DNA of 64,000 nucleotides from Cephalotrichum gorgonifer (GCA_900312665.1 ONZQ02000001.1:2742579-2806578); one strand, 5' to 3'; numbered from the stretch's first letter, positions 11,932 to 23,804 are shown. A program made the numbers and translations. Notes: generated by a model not told the origin, from the letters alone.

Positions 11932-13510
11932 ATGCCGGACATCGACATCGACCCCGCGGCCTTGAGCCGCCCTTCGATCAGCCTTTCCACCCCTACCCTA
12001 TCAAGTAAATCCATCACAGTGTCAGCCCCCGGCTCCCAGAAAATCATCAAGACGAGTCAGATCATACCCCCCCGAATCGACCTTGAACCCCTCTATACCG
12101 CCCTCAAGGCCGTCATCCCCGCCGACCAATGGCTTGTGTACAAGGAGTCCACAACCCAGTTCCTGATAGGTGAGCTAGCATCGGCCCCCCCATCTGTGCG
12201 GCGTGTAGTGATTTTAGATGGCTCATATCTAACATTGGCTCCCAGGACGGCTAAACCAGGCTGAATACTCTGATCGCATCGGCCCGATTCTCGCCTCTCC
12301 GAGCGGCGAGAAAGAACACCTACATAACCAGCTTATTGCGGCCATATATGGAAATGTCACCCGCGAGATGCCGGACCAGGGCCTTGCGCCCTGGGTTAGT
12401 GCTAACGACAAACCGACGACGAGTGCGGGCACGAAGCAGACCACCGGTGATGCTACGGAGCGCCGGTTGAAGGGCGAGGTCATGCAGCTACCTAGCAGGG
12501 ACCGCAGACGCATCAAGGATTTGATGAACAATGAGGTATGTCTAGAAGCCGTGGCAGCTCAATCTGGACCTACTCGCGGTATCTCGGTAATTAACGCGTG
12601 GTCTCTCCCTAGTTTGATCCATACGACCATCTTGCCGGTGCCTTCTCGGAATCGTCCAGGAGACCTTTTAGGGTAGTAGATGTTGCACAGAGCGCCGCGG
12701 GTATTAATAACATGAGTAAGCACCGTCCTAGCTCCCGTGCTCGGATAGACGACATAATGTTAATCAACCCACCCTCTAGACTTCGACTTGGAGATTCGAA
12801 AGCGATTTGCCGTACCCCTGGCATCAGAGTCGGGCGAGTTCCCTGACGTGTCCGTAATTGAAGGAAGGATGCTTCCATTCTGCTACGAAGCTGGGCTTGT
12901 GTCTGGACACGCCCAGGATGCCGCGCAGCTGATGTTGGTTGCGACGGAAGCCTACATGAAGGACATACTATCCACTGTCTTTAGCCGGACAAGAAGCAAT
13001 GCCCCGGGGGCATCCGGGGGTACAGGCCTCAACGTCGGAACCAGCTGGATCCAAACCCACGCGTACAAGAAACAGCTGGCCATCGAAGAGGCGGCTTGTC
13101 GGCGGGGGGAGATCACCAGGGACAAGGGTGGCCTTTTGCCCGTGGAGGCCAAAGCGGCGAGTGAACGAGGGCCACTTGGCCTCTCCGATATGCAGCTGGC
13201 TATGGAGTTGGCCGATATTGGTACCGCCAACTTCCCCGTCATCGCAACATCCATTACTCATGGGTATCGCGAAGGCGAATTAGAACACTGGGACGAATAC
13301 ACCTGGCTCCCGGGCGAAGGAGCAGCCGAGGGGCCGGGCACTGTGCCTCCACGACCAGCAATCAATGGTATACAGCATGTCGACCTACCTAATGGGCACG
13401 GAGAAGTGATGGACATCGACGACGACGACGATATGTGGTGGGAGGGAGGAGACGATCGCGACAGCAATCAGCTCAATTCCGTGCTGGACTCATGTTTCAA
13501 CGTCGGATAA
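11932..13510 (+). CDS. hfi1: SAGA complex coactivator subunit Hfi1/Ada1
   Basis: Hfi1/Ada1 is a histone-fold scaffold subunit of the SAGA acetyltransferase coactivator. Exons are 11932-12169, 12246-12535, 12613-12715 and 12780-13510. Introns of 76, 77 and 64 bp have good GT and AG ends, and the coding length is 1362 nt (453 residues). The start [15 protein letters not shown] and the following [18 protein letters not shown] are characteristic of filamentous-fungal Ada1. The SAGA-Tad1 domain covers roughly residues 45-330, including [35 protein letters not shown], and the histone-fold part [19 protein letters not shown]. The C-terminus has an acidic stretch ([11 protein letters not shown]). The join at 12715/12780 restores [13 protein letters not shown], expected for the family. 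It is divergent from GCP3 and has long non-coding DNA downstream. Confidence 0.93.
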
Positions 13511-14258
13511 CTAGGGCCCGTAACGGCCCTGGGGTGATAGAGATGCACGGCAGTTCAGTACCAGCACGCTGGGCCGGCACACGCAACAGCTGGCCTCGGA
13601 TAATCGATCTCCGCGAGTGAAGTTGCGCAAATGCATCGAGCCCAAGTGGGCGGTCATTGGAGAGAGGCATGACTTGAACGGAACTCGAAGGAACGAACCG
13701 ACACAACACAGAACGGCACAGACGAAACCTCTCTATGACGGTACAAGACGGCGTTTGCAAAGCTTTGCGCAGATTCCCATCTGCCTCATTTCTTGTCTCT
13801 TTTTTTCTTTATTGTTTTGTCCTGGCGTTTGGCAAAGTTGCATACCGGCCAGCATTGGGGGAAACGGCGCAAAGAAGGAATCTTGTCCCTTTGGACTTTG
13901 GGTGGGGCGGGCGTGTAAATAGTGAAACCTTTTTCTCTCCCTTGCGCATATATATTTTCTTCTTGTTCTTTCGTCTCCTTGGTTGGCTACACACTTTTCT
14001 ATCGTGTTACCTACTCCCATGCTTTTTTTCTTTCTGGTCTCTGGGGGGTTCCTTTGTCTTTTTGTCACTCAGATCCGCGTTGTACTAGTAAGGAAGAGAA
14101 AAACGGGGAGTGGGGTGTTTGACCCCGTGGAAAGGGTGAAAGGGGGGAGGTCCATCTGGATGTCACACGGAACAGGATACGAGGGCAGCGGCGTGGTTGG
14201 GTATAATTCTCGCTTTTGCGTTAGCAGCTGTGTACTTTACGGACGATACCCGGGGGGT

Positions 14259-14274
14259 GGGGGGGGGGGGGGGG
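14259..14274 (+). repeat. G16 homopolymer
   Basis: Sixteen consecutive G, preceded by G6 and one T, in non-coding DNA. It could form a G-quadruplex and is prone to length error. Confidence 0.95.
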
Positions 14275-15106
14275 TCGGGGAAGATGATCGAGGGGTCTTT
14301 TGGAGTTTCTGTGTGTACTGTACCAGGGGACTAAAGCAATAGCAATGGATGCCTGTTCTACAATCCCCTCTTCCCATCTTGCTAGGCGGTGGTCTTTAGT
14401 TGTTATTCACGTAATGTCAGGGGGCGGCTCCTACATGTGGGTTTGTTTCTAAAAGTCCGATAGCACAGGTAAGCCGGACCAAGGTACATGCTTTCAGTTT
14501 CACACATATCGGATAGAAGACAGGCTCACATTCTTGAAGATGCCAGACGCGGGTACCCACATTCGAGGTATATGTAGGATGGACCCAGAGATGCTGGTCG
14601 TCACCCAGCCAGGTCATATGGACACCCACACATACACCCACGCTTCTTGGTACTATACCCTCCGATAATGCCAAAATAACAAGAACAGAACGGCCGCACT
14701 CCTTGGGCAAGGGTCTCCACTTGCGCCGGCAAACGTGACCGCCTTTTGCTCTGGGTTAACGTGGAAAGGCTTCTAGAACCCCCACCAGTATTACTAAAGT
14801 ACGGCATGCCGTGTTCGGGGGGGTAAGTTGAGTTGCTTCACGGGGCTTTGGGGGTCTGGGAGAGGGGCGCTATGTGCCCGGAAGGGAATAGCGCCTGTTG
14901 AAAATGTGACTTTGATAACGCGGGATTCGCGTTGTGAGGTCATCGGTCATCTTACGAGGATACTAGTATGTGTACTCGTCAAGGATGGCGTGAAAGTGGG
15001 GATGGGAGCGAGAGGATCGGCGGGAGAGGGTCCCTCCAAGGTCATCTCTGGGCGGGCAAAAGGGATGAAGCCCTCGGCATGACCTTACGAGAATAGTTGG
15101 GAGGGT

Positions 15107-15119
15107 GGGGGGGGGGGGG
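15107..15119 (+). repeat. G13 homopolymer
   Basis: Thirteen consecutive G in non-coding DNA, preceded by GAGGGT. Confidence 0.95.
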
Positions 15120-17188
15120 TACGGTCATCTACTCGTCCTCTATTGCGGCGGTATCGCGATGGGGTTGCTTTATTGCGACCAAAGACCGAAATATTCTTCA
15201 TGCACGTCCCTAGGCGACTAGGCTAGAATGGGTCGTCCCCGGGACCAAAAGTGGCTTCCCGTCGAACGCTTGTATGAAGAAACTTGCTCGCTTCGGCGGG
15301 CAAAGAACACTATCCATTATCCGTCGTCCTTGACCCCTGTCTTCGTACTCGTAGTGGAGGGACGGGTCGGCAAGAGCCAATATCATGCTCGAAACTCCCT
15401 GGATAGGGAACAGAAGATGCCGGGGACCAGAGACTAAGAGCGGGATAGAGAAGGGGGAGGGTGTCAACGGCGGACTAAGGTAGGCCCAGCCCGCTGAGGA
15501 GAGAGTCTAGAAGGAGGAGAATGGACCATGGAGAAACTAAGAACCGAGAACGGGGAAGGGAGACGAAGGGGGAAGAGGGAAGGGAGAGGGGAGAAGGTGG
15601 GGCGCGGCGAGAACCTACCAGCTGGGATCGGGATGTGCCCGTACAAGTACGAGTATGATTCTTGCAGGCACACAGCGGAGATTACAGGTATACCGGCTGC
15701 AGCGGCTTACTACGAGTATGCTTCGTCCTTGTACGGTCTGCACCTGCACCTGCACCTCTGCGGGTCGAGGGGGCAGGGTGGAGGGGAGCAACACGGGGAA
15801 TACATCTATCCATGTGGGCAGATACAAGTACAAGTACGAGCACAAGTTACTGCGCGCTAGTTCACCCACCATCCCGTCATCGCAAGACGAGATTAGCGCT
15901 GGTTTCTACGGCATCGAATGGGCTTACCAGCCAGACACGCAGCGAGCCAATCTCGTGACGGGAATGGTACGTACCAGTCATGCCGCACCAGCAGCGTACA
16001 GTACATGGTGCTGTTTCCATGATTTGCAGCGGGTATCCATCTTGAGCACACCGCAATGTACTCGTACGAGTTAGAGTTGGGGAAATTGGGGGCCTGAGAG
16101 GGCGGGTCCGAGGGGATTGGGTAACCTCGATCCATCCGGAGGCTGGCTGGGAAGGAGCAACCCGCCTCTTTACAAGTACAGGTAGGTAGGTAGGTATACG
16201 AGTACGTGACGTGACGAGGGAAGAAGGGGACAGACAACATGAGAAAAGGGAGGGGAAGGAGCAGTCGAGCGGGCGCAATCCATGCGGGAAAACATCTCCA
16301 TGAACAGTACTTTGCACTAATTTCCCGAGTGAAATATTGGTTTATGGATGTGTTTGCAACGGCGAAAAAACTACGAGTAGGGGATGGATGAAATAACTGC
16401 TCGCGGAACCTCAGGGAGTCGGAGTTGGAGTCGGAGGATTTCCAATTTCAATTTACCCTCTGAGGCGGCAGGGGGCTCGGCGGGCCCCCAGCAAGGAATT
16501 GTATCGGGACAGGGAACAGTCCCGGAACAGGCCACAGACACGATTCGAGAACTGGTCCATGCGTCTTCTAGAATTGTTCGATTGGCTGCGGGGTCATTCT
16601 TACCCACCTTTTTAGAGCACCACGATATTACGATCAGAGCAGTTTGCCCCCCCACCACCACCCCCGCCCAGCTCCCCAGCTCCCCCAGCTCCCCCAGCCA
16701 TTGTACCCAGGACACTCGCGCCCAGCACTCAGTACCTACCACCCACCACCCAGCAGAATATCCCCTTCCTCCCTAGCTCATCTCATCTCATCCCATCCGG
16801 CAAAGTCCAGGGCCAAACGTCCCATCGTCATAAAACCTGGTGCGCCCGTTGAATGAGAGTCAGGAAAAAAAGCTCTACTTGTAGTCATCACATTCCCCAT
16901 CACATACATCGGCCAATTCCTCCCCCCGCTTTACTTTCCGTTCCTGTTTTCCTACTTCACATTTCATCTCACACGCCTCTTGTTCCTTTGCTTCGGACCT
17001 TCGTCCCTCGTTCCTCGCCCCGCCCGGCTCTTTGTGTGACATCAGAACGCACGCTCCTCCCCCCTCATAGACCCGGTACGTCCCTCCCAAAGCTTCTCTG
17101 CGCCTCCGCCCGAGCCTTCTCTGCAGCTACCTCCTTCGGAGCCCACCCACCCCTTCTCCCTCTAGTTCTCTTAGTCACACTCCTCTTA

Positions 17189-17205
17189 CCCCCCCCCCCC
17201 CCCCC
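17189..17205 (+). repeat. C17 homopolymer
   Basis: Seventeen consecutive C, followed by TG and a further C10 run, in the pyrimidine-rich region upstream of PKA-R. Confidence 0.95.
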
Positions 17206-17512
17206 TGCCCCCCCCCAAAAGGGCATTCCAGCACCCGCGTCGCGCCATTCCAACCCTTTGCCAATGCATATTCTCTAAACCCAGCCAATCTCCCTTCCTT
17301 TGTCCCTGCCGTAAACATCTTGATCCCAGACCCGGCGACAACTCCGTACTTACAAGTCTCGACACCACCAGCGCTCCAGAGGATCGATACTCAATAACCC
17401 CCTACCAAAAATCAGCCCAATCCTTCCCCCCTCGTTTCCAACCTAAGTTGCCCCACGGCTCTATCCTGGTCTACCTACAAAGCTCTCCCTAGGGGCAAGC
17501 CTCATTCTCCAA

Positions 17513-18182
17513 GTAAGTGTCAAGAACTCGTGAAACGTTTTCTTTTTTTCCCCTTCAGCCTGGTGGGTGGGACCTTCTTTCCCGCCTTGTCGTCATATCC
17601 GCCACAAGCTTGGAAAGGCGTTTGGTGGTGGAGGAGGTGGTGGTGGTGGCCTGTGCTTCGTTTCTTTGTTTCGTCTCTTCTCTCAAAAGGGTCAGCCCAG
17701 TGTCTGTCATGTCTATCCATCCATCCCTTGCATGCAAAGCTATTGGGCTTTTTTCTTCTTCGGCAACACGGTCCCCAATCCAGACCCATCCGCCTGCCTC
17801 CTGCCCCCATCGAGCTCAGCAGCAGCTCTTTCTTTCACATCTCCTCCGTCTTTATCGCGGGGCCGCCTTACGTCAGGCCCCAACTCACCCGAAACCTAAA
17901 GCAGGCAACCTTTGATTCCCAAGCAACTGTCCGTTTCCATCATTCTGTTCCACCTGCGCACGCACGACCTGTGGCAATTAGTATCGTCAGCCCCCTCTTC
18001 CACCCTCTTTCACCAGCTCATGCCATCTCACCCCTGGCTTGGGTTTAATATCCCCGTCAGTCTCAGGCCTTGTTCCATCATGTTTCCTTACACCAATTGG
18101 CCCCTGCAACCCGCTCATGGTCTTTCACACGCTGCTGTTACCTGAGGAGACTGCATAGCTAACTTACTCCGTCGAATTGCAG
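17513..18182 (+). other. Probable 670-bp intron in the PKA-R 5' leader
   Basis: A consensus donor GTAAGT begins at 17513. A strong acceptor ends at 18182, with the branch sequence AGCTAACTTA about 20 bases before GCAG. Both lie upstream of the PKA-R start with no coding frame between them, so this looks like a leader intron. Transcript data would decide. Confidence 0.45.
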
Positions 18183-18356
18183 GTCTTGGGAAGACGCAGA
18201 CCATCTTATCTGAATCTTTTAGGTATATATCTTCCCCCGCGGCCCCGCGCCCATACCTTCAACATCCCACTCCTTACCTCCCCCCCCACCTCATATCACC
18301 CGCCACCGTTAGCATCAAGAAGCGCAGTGCACCGGTTCCAACGGACGTTTCCCCTC

Positions 18357-18392
18357 ATGGATTGCTATTGGACGCTTACCGGAACTCTATAG
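18357..18392 (+). promoter_or_regulatory. uORF of 11 codons plus stop in the PKA-R leader
   Basis: The frame ATG GAT TGC ... CTA TAG lies between the probable leader intron and the main start. It encodes MDCYWTLTGTL and ends well before the main ATG. Confidence 0.45.
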
Positions 18393-18610
18393 TAGGACTT
18401 GAAACGAGTCCTCGGAAGACATCAGGTTTGCTAGACGTTCTCCGGCATTGGCAGACCACAGTTTGATTTGTGTATCGAACGCGACAGTCGCCCCTCCGCG
18501 CTACAGACATCGAACTTCGAGCTCTCATTACACCCTAAGGCAAGAAAAATCCGTGAGCCCGAGGGATTCGCAAAAGATAGACGGAAGCCACGATTTATAC
18601 CCTACGGTGG

Positions 18611-18619
18611 ATGCCTTGA
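18611..18619 (+). promoter_or_regulatory. Minimal uORF (ATG CCT TGA) before the PKA-R start
   Basis: The two-codon frame stops nine bases before the main ATG at 18629. Such a minimal uORF can lower initiation at the main start. Confidence 0.45.
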
Positions 18620-18628
18620 TCTGGCTGG

Positions 18629-19834
18629 ATGTCTTCCCCGTTTGCCAACCCCTTTGGCGGAGGCGCCGCAATGCAGAGTCTAGCCGAAGTAGACGAGAAC
18701 GAGACCATGTCACCATCCACATCGCTCGGCTTCGGAGGGGATGGTGGAGCGGTATTCAACACTCCGTTCCACGCCGACAGCAGCGCCGCTTCTCATCCAT
18801 CCGGGGTACGAAGCCCACCCAACCCCGGGTCGTACCCAGCTCAATATAATTTCGCGCGTCGGACGTCTGTCTCGGCCGAATCCCTGAAGCCCAGCGCCGA
18901 CACGGCCGACAACTGGAGCCCGCCCTTCCACCAGAAGACGCCCGACCAGCTCGAGCGGTTGAAGAACGCCTTAAAAGACAACTTCCTGTTTGCCCACTTG
19001 GACGACGAGCAGTATTCCCAGGTTTTGGGCGCGTTGGTTGAGAAGCCGATCCCCGCAAAGGACATTCGGGTATGACTTTAGAATTTGGGATTGGACTTGA
19101 ATGTTAAGGCGATGAAAGCTAACAAGCTGCAGGTCATCGTGCAAGGAGACGTGGGTGACTACTTCTACATTGTGGAAAAGGGTAGCTTCGATGTCTACGT
19201 ACATCCTTCTGGGAGCGTACAGCCTGGACCGTCGGGGCTGGGGGATCATGTTGGCACCATTAACGCGGGCGGTTCTTTTGGTGAGCTGGCTCTTATGTAC
19301 AACGCTCCCCGAGCCGCCACTGTCGTGTCGGCCACGCCCAATTCAACGCTCTGGGCCCTCGACCGTGTCACATTCCGCAAAATCTTGCTAGAGTCCTCGT
19401 TTGCGAGGAGGCGCATGTACGAGCAGTTCCTTGCGGAAGTTCCCCTACTGTCGTCGCTCACGCCGTACGAGCGGTCCAAGATCGCCGACGCCCTCGAGTC
19501 GTCTAAGTTCTCGGCCGGGGACACCATCATCAAGGAGGGCGATCCGGGTTTGACTTTTTACTTGGTGGCCAGCGGGGAAGCTGAGGCGTATAAAGCCGGC
19601 GCCGAGGGGGTAGTGAAACAATACCAGAAGGGCGACTTCTTTGGGGAGCTCGCGCTGCTTAATGATCAGCCGCGGGCAGCCTCCGTTGTCGCGAAGACGG
19701 ATATCACTGTCGCAGTTCTAGGGAAGAATGCGTTCCAGAGGATGCTCGGGCCGGTGGAAAGTATTATGAGGCGGACCAAGTACGTCGGAGTGAAATCCGG
19801 AGTGGAGGAGATGGACCCACTGCAAAAGGACTAG
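18629..19834 (+). CDS. pkaR: cAMP-dependent protein kinase regulatory subunit
   Basis: The regulatory subunit holds PKA catalytic subunits inactive until cAMP binds. Exons are 18629-19069 and 19133-19834. The 63-bp intron is phase 0 and carries an in-frame TGA just inside the donor, so splicing is required. The product has 380 residues. The autoinhibitory site is FARRTSVSAES near residue 75. Two cyclic-nucleotide-binding domains follow, each with a phosphate-binding cassette: GSFGELALMYNAPRAATV and DFFGELALLNDQPRAASV. The conserved arginine and glutamate are present in both. The N-terminal 70 residues are Gly/Ser/Pro-rich; I do not recognise the RII-alpha docking and dimerisation helices that many fungal orthologues have before this linker. 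A missing upstream exon is possible. The leader has a probable long intron and two uORFs. Confidence 0.93.
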
Positions 19835-20464
19835 ACGGGATTTGGACGGAAGTGGGGTTACAGGGGAAGGGGGAGAGAAAAGGGGGTGAGAGGGTGGTTT
19901 GGAGAAAAGGGCAATTGGACGAATATGGAGAAAACAAGTGCGGGCCCGCGGACCCTGTCAGCTACACCCTCCTCCTACCCGCATACATGCATCTAGCATC
20001 TTTCCCCGGCTCTCGGGTTCGCTGATGCCACGTTTACATGCCCATTGGATGGATTGGGTGACAAGGCGAGGCCGCCATTTCGACGAGTGTAGATTGCCGT
20101 GCTGGAAGGTAAGGTGTCATGTTACATAGGTGATTACGATGGCGTTAACGAGATTTATACATTTCTTCTTTTTGATTCGTTGGTGGGCGGCTTTCTTGTC
20201 CCGTGAGGGACTCACTGGTGTGTGTATATGCCCACGTTCTCGATAGCTGTGATTATAGCTATGCCTGTATCGCTCGGCCGGGGTCATCCTGAGGCTGGAC
20301 ATTTGAGCATCTTAAACTGGCGGTGCATCGTGCCCGAAAGCGACAGCAGCCTTGGTTATTATCTTAATCCAGGACCAATCCTCGCATGTAGTCTATTCCT
20401 CAAATCCTCGCCCCAACCCCGCATCCTCCCCTCCTCCCCGCAAAAAAAGCCTCCCTCCCATCCC
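19835..20464. other. Convergent intergenic region between PKA-R and SPF27
   Basis: These 630 bp separate two genes that end towards each other and should be mostly 3' untranslated sequence. I see no gene or clear structured element. Confidence 0.6.
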
Positions 20465-21150
20465 TTACGCACGGCCCTGGGCCTCCTTCAACTTCTCTCT
20501 AATCTGCGCCTTGAGGGACTCGACGGCCACCTCCGTCTCCAGCACGCTCCCGACCCCGGTCCTCCACGCCTCCTCGAGCCCCCTCATCTCGCCCGCAACG
20601 GCGTCCTGCGCCCTCCTCCTCTCCAGCGCCAGCCTGTCGACCTCGGCCCTCCGCGCCGCCAGCTCGCGCTCCAGCTGGGCCAGTATGTTCTCGAGGTGGA
20701 AGTTGCCCGTCAGCCAGGCGTTCTTCCCGTGGTCGGCCAGGAGCGAGAGGTTCAGGTCGCGCGTGGCGAGGTGGGAGGACGAGGTGTAGGCCCTCGCCAG
20801 GGCGTCCGTGGCCTCGTCCAGGGAGGAGTCCGCGGGGAGGGAGGCGGACTGGGGCTTGTAGCGGGCTGTGTCTATCGCGTCGAGCTTCGACGTGGAGGAT
20901 ATGAGGGCGGATATGGCGGGGGAGAAGGCGGGCGCCGTCGAGGCGGGGAGGGAGGGGTGAGGGGGCTGTTCGGCGGGGAGGGCGGCCGCTATTAAGGACT
21001 GGGCGGCGAGGGACTCGGGCTCTGTTGGTTCCGGGTCGATATCTGAGGGAAGGGAGGGAAGGTTAGAACGACCGTTGGACGAAAAGGGGGGCGCGGCGGG
21101 GAGGGAAACGTACAGGGGAGTGACTCGAAGATTTCGTGCCGTATGGACAT
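20465..21150 (-). CDS. Pre-mRNA splicing factor SPF27 (BCAS2/Cwf7 family)
   Basis: SPF27 is a small coiled-coil subunit of the Prp19 (NineTeen) complex, which activates the spliceosome. Exon 1 is 21150-21114 and exon 2 is 21042-20465 on the minus strand. The 71-bp intron splits a tyrosine codon and gives the N-terminus MSIRHEIFESLPYIDPEP, typical of fungal SPF27. The protein has 204 residues. The Ala-rich part (AAQSLIAAALPAE) is followed by the conserved SLLADHGKNAWLTGNFHLE segment. A long C-terminal coiled coil, rich in Arg, Glu and Leu and ending in AQIREKLKEAQGRA, is expected to bind Prp19 complex partners. Third positions are very GC-rich, which produces a 257-codon shadow frame on the plus strand. 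Confidence 0.92.
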
Positions 21151-23146
21151 TTTGGCGGTTCTTTGTTCGGGGGTTGTTTCGGGAATGTGTGGCGGAGCAC
21201 ACCTCTCTATCTTGTGTCGTCGTTTCCCGTGAGAAAGGACTACTCTACTCCTGAGTAGGTCGCAGGCGCGTCGGCAGCCGCTTTTTTGTTGCTGTACACG
21301 GACGGGGATCGAGGCGGAGAAACCGGGGGGAGGGTAGATGTTGTGGTCGCGAGGCTCTCGAAATTGGCGGGATGTTATGATACGTTATGTTACGTTCTCT
21401 GCTGGCTGACGACCAAGGCGATTTTGGATTTGCGACCAGTATTATCGTTCTCCTAATAATAGCTACTTAGCCAAAATTTCTCAGCCTTGCGAATTATGTT
21501 TTCGCGGAAGGTGGGTAGTATTCTAATCTGCACGGTGCGAAACAAGAAGAAAAGATACCTAGGTACCTCTGTTCAAAGTATCTCACTCCAATTCAACTCC
21601 CAGCAACCCAGCCAAACCCACGCGATTGCCGACTGCAAAGCTCGGACCAAGTCCAAGTCTGCTCCACTCCTCCGAGTCATACAATGTACATTATGTATTG
21701 GACTTCCCAATTGCGGGGTTGCCAATCGATATGAAGCAAAGTGACGATAGAGAAGGCTCAATTCGGCTAGCTTTGCTTTTCTGCGTCCCCCCCTCTCAAC
21801 CCCCCCCAAAACATCCCAGAATCCGGGGAAGTCCATCTCGGGTCCCCGGGCCCCCCTTCTCCCAATGCTCCTTCTAAATGCTACTCAAGAAAAAACGCTC
21901 TCTTGAATATACAAGTGTTACAAGAGGATGGGACTGGACTTGTACCGGTTGCCAGTCAAGTGCAACAGTAGGGAGGATGAAAGCGGGTAGAGCAATCCCA
22001 TCAAAATCGATTGCGATTGCGTTTCATACTCGCTATGAGATGACCACGCCCACCCAAACCCCACCGTAGACGTCATCGCCTCGCTCGCCGAAAAAACAAA
22101 CGAGCCACGCATAAACTCCCTTGGGTTTCTACATTCTCAAGTAAAATCGGGGTTCCTCATGCCCCCTAAAATAGTATAATCAGCTCTGATAGCAGCAGCC
22201 ACTAAATCAGTTCCCACATTCAAACCCCACCATGCACCCCCCTCGTCTGAATACTAAGAGGCTCAGCTCGAACATAAACGCCTACCCAAAATCCTAGAAC
22301 CGCCGCAGCCGCAGTTTAGGTTCGAAACCGAGTGCTTTACCTCCTCGGCTCCCTCGGTCATTGATACTACACCTGCCTCTATAGCAGCGAGGGAGGTAGG
22401 TGGTGTAAGTCTACTCATATCAGCGCCTGCCCCGTGTGTCGCGCAATTGGTGGTGCCGAGATCCGCCAACCTCCTGATATTGTCCCGGGGCTCAGAGCTT
22501 CACGCCACTGGTCTCTTTTCCCATATTCTTACGTTAGTGTGCGTCGACCCCTCAGTTGCCTCTTACGGCTGCATACTTAGCAGGTTCCAGGAGCGATACG
22601 CACCTGAGTAATTTGGAGACATACCCCATACTGGGTGCCAGCTGACCTCACAATCTACGGAGCAACGGCAAATAGAATCATCTCAGTATAGCTGTGTTGA
22701 TACATGTTGTATTTGCAGTGGGCTTCCAGTGTAAAACAAAATATGATACATATGAGACCCACGCCCGGGTCATAACAGGATTTCAGTCATCATCGTGGGT
22801 GCCAGCTCTCATAGCACCCTGAAACAGGAAAGGAAAAGGAAAACGGAAAAGTAAAAAGAAAGGGGAAATAAATACCCCTGCAAGCAGGTCCAACCTTTGT
22901 CCCCGGCACCATAGAGGGGATCGAACCGTAGCCATCGTGATCAATCAACCACGACAGCGAGGGGAGATAAAAATGGTACACCGCCGGCAACGTCATATAA
23001 GAAACCGTTCCTCGACAATATCAAACCAGTGCAAGGTCCAGGACATGAGCAAAACATCCAACCGGGGGACGTGCGGGAACATCGGATGGTCCCACTGTAG
23101 ATGTGCCGCAAAATGACGTCCCTCTGAAAACGCCACGCTGTCCAGC
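21151..23146. other. Intergenic region between SPF27 and the Stf2-like gene
   Basis: Two kilobases hold the SPF27 promoter and the downstream region of the Stf2-like gene. No known protein or RNA gene is recognised. A purine-rich stretch (AAAGGAAAAG-like) lies at 22823-22868. The 69-codon minus-strand frame at 22263-22469 resembles nothing I know. Confidence 0.55.
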
Positions 23147-23804
23147 TTAGTTGTTGGTGCTGTCGTTCTCCGACGACTCGGACTTGGCAAGGTCATCGAC
23201 GTCCTCTTCCGGTCCGTGGAGGCTCTCCTCGAAGACGGGTTCCGTCTCATTGACCTCCCACTTTGTCTTGAACTCCCGGATGTGGTTGGTGGCGGTACTG
23301 CTGTTGGACCGGCGCCGGGTCTTGGCGAAGTTGAAGTCTTCATCCATCACTTCGTCGCCGATGTTGCCCCTATTATTTCACATGGGTGTCAGCCCATCCG
23401 TTGTTCTCCATTTTCACATTTGTTCTTCAAGGTCCAGGGATGGGCGGGCTTACCAATTGCCCTTGCCGCCGCCGTTCTTCTTTGTCTTGAAGGGATCCTG
23501 GTCGGCGAATCCTGCCTTGCCGAAGTACTTGGGCATAGCCGCCGACTGGCGTGGCGAAATGTCGCCGGCGTCGATGACCTGGTGGTCACGAGTGTTGAAC
23601 TTCTGCGTACGAGTCACTATAACAAAGGGAACGTCGACATTAGTTGTCCGCCATCGTTTGAATGGTAGGGTACAGAGGGAGAGAGAGGAGAGAGAGAGAG
23701 AAGCATCATTTGGCGTGAAGACGGGAGGATAACGAGGGGTCTTATGCAAGATTACACAAGGGTAATCCTGTGTAAGAGGGGTAAAAGGAGGGGAGCGGCT
23801 TACT
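23147..23804 (-). CDS. Stf2-like protein (ATPase-stabilising factor family)
   Basis: The predicted protein has 128 residues. Yeast Stf2 is described as a stabilising factor of the inhibited mitochondrial F1Fo-ATPase and as a hydrophilin linked to desiccation tolerance; the role of filamentous homologues is less clear. Coding parts are a single A at 23804, then 23616-23454 and 23369-23147. The 187-bp first intron splits the start codon as A|TG, giving MTRTQKFNTRDH. The second intron (84 bp, 23370-23453) splits the Trp codon of GGGKGNWGNIGDE. Family marks are the MTRT start, ALPKYF-like AAMPKYFGKAGF, GGGKGNWG and the C-terminal EPVFEESLHGP with an acidic tail. The protein looks hydrophilic and disordered. 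The first intron carries a GA-rich tract and has a CTAAT branch site. No other ATG gives this N-terminus. Confidence 0.88.
23675..23701 (+). repeat. GA-rich microsatellite inside the first intron of the Stf2-like gene
   Basis: GAGGGAGAGAGAGGAGAG-type repeats lie within intron 1; on the transcribed strand they read as CT repeats upstream of the branch site. Confidence 0.85.

Larger units (their letters stand above)
13511..18628. other. Long non-coding stretch upstream of PKA regulatory subunit
   Basis: I recognise no protein in these 5.1 kb; the frames present are short or low in complexity. Contents are a G16 run (14259-14274), a G13 run (15107-15119), a cluster of TACGAGTA/TACTCGTA copies at 15346-16379 mixed with TACAAGTA copies, a TAGG repeat near 16182-16195, and a C17 run (17189-17205). 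From about 16.85 kb the plus strand is strongly pyrimidine-rich, as expected for a fungal promoter and leader. The probable leader intron and uORFs are listed separately. Confidence 0.6.

Noticed and set aside
15281..15310. GCTCGCTTCGGC resembling the start of U6 snRNA
   Set aside because: The bases that should follow in U6, including the ACAGAGA region, are absent.
20222..20995. 257-codon open frame on the plus strand
   Set aside because: It is antisense to SPF27, with low-complexity Gly/Arg content.
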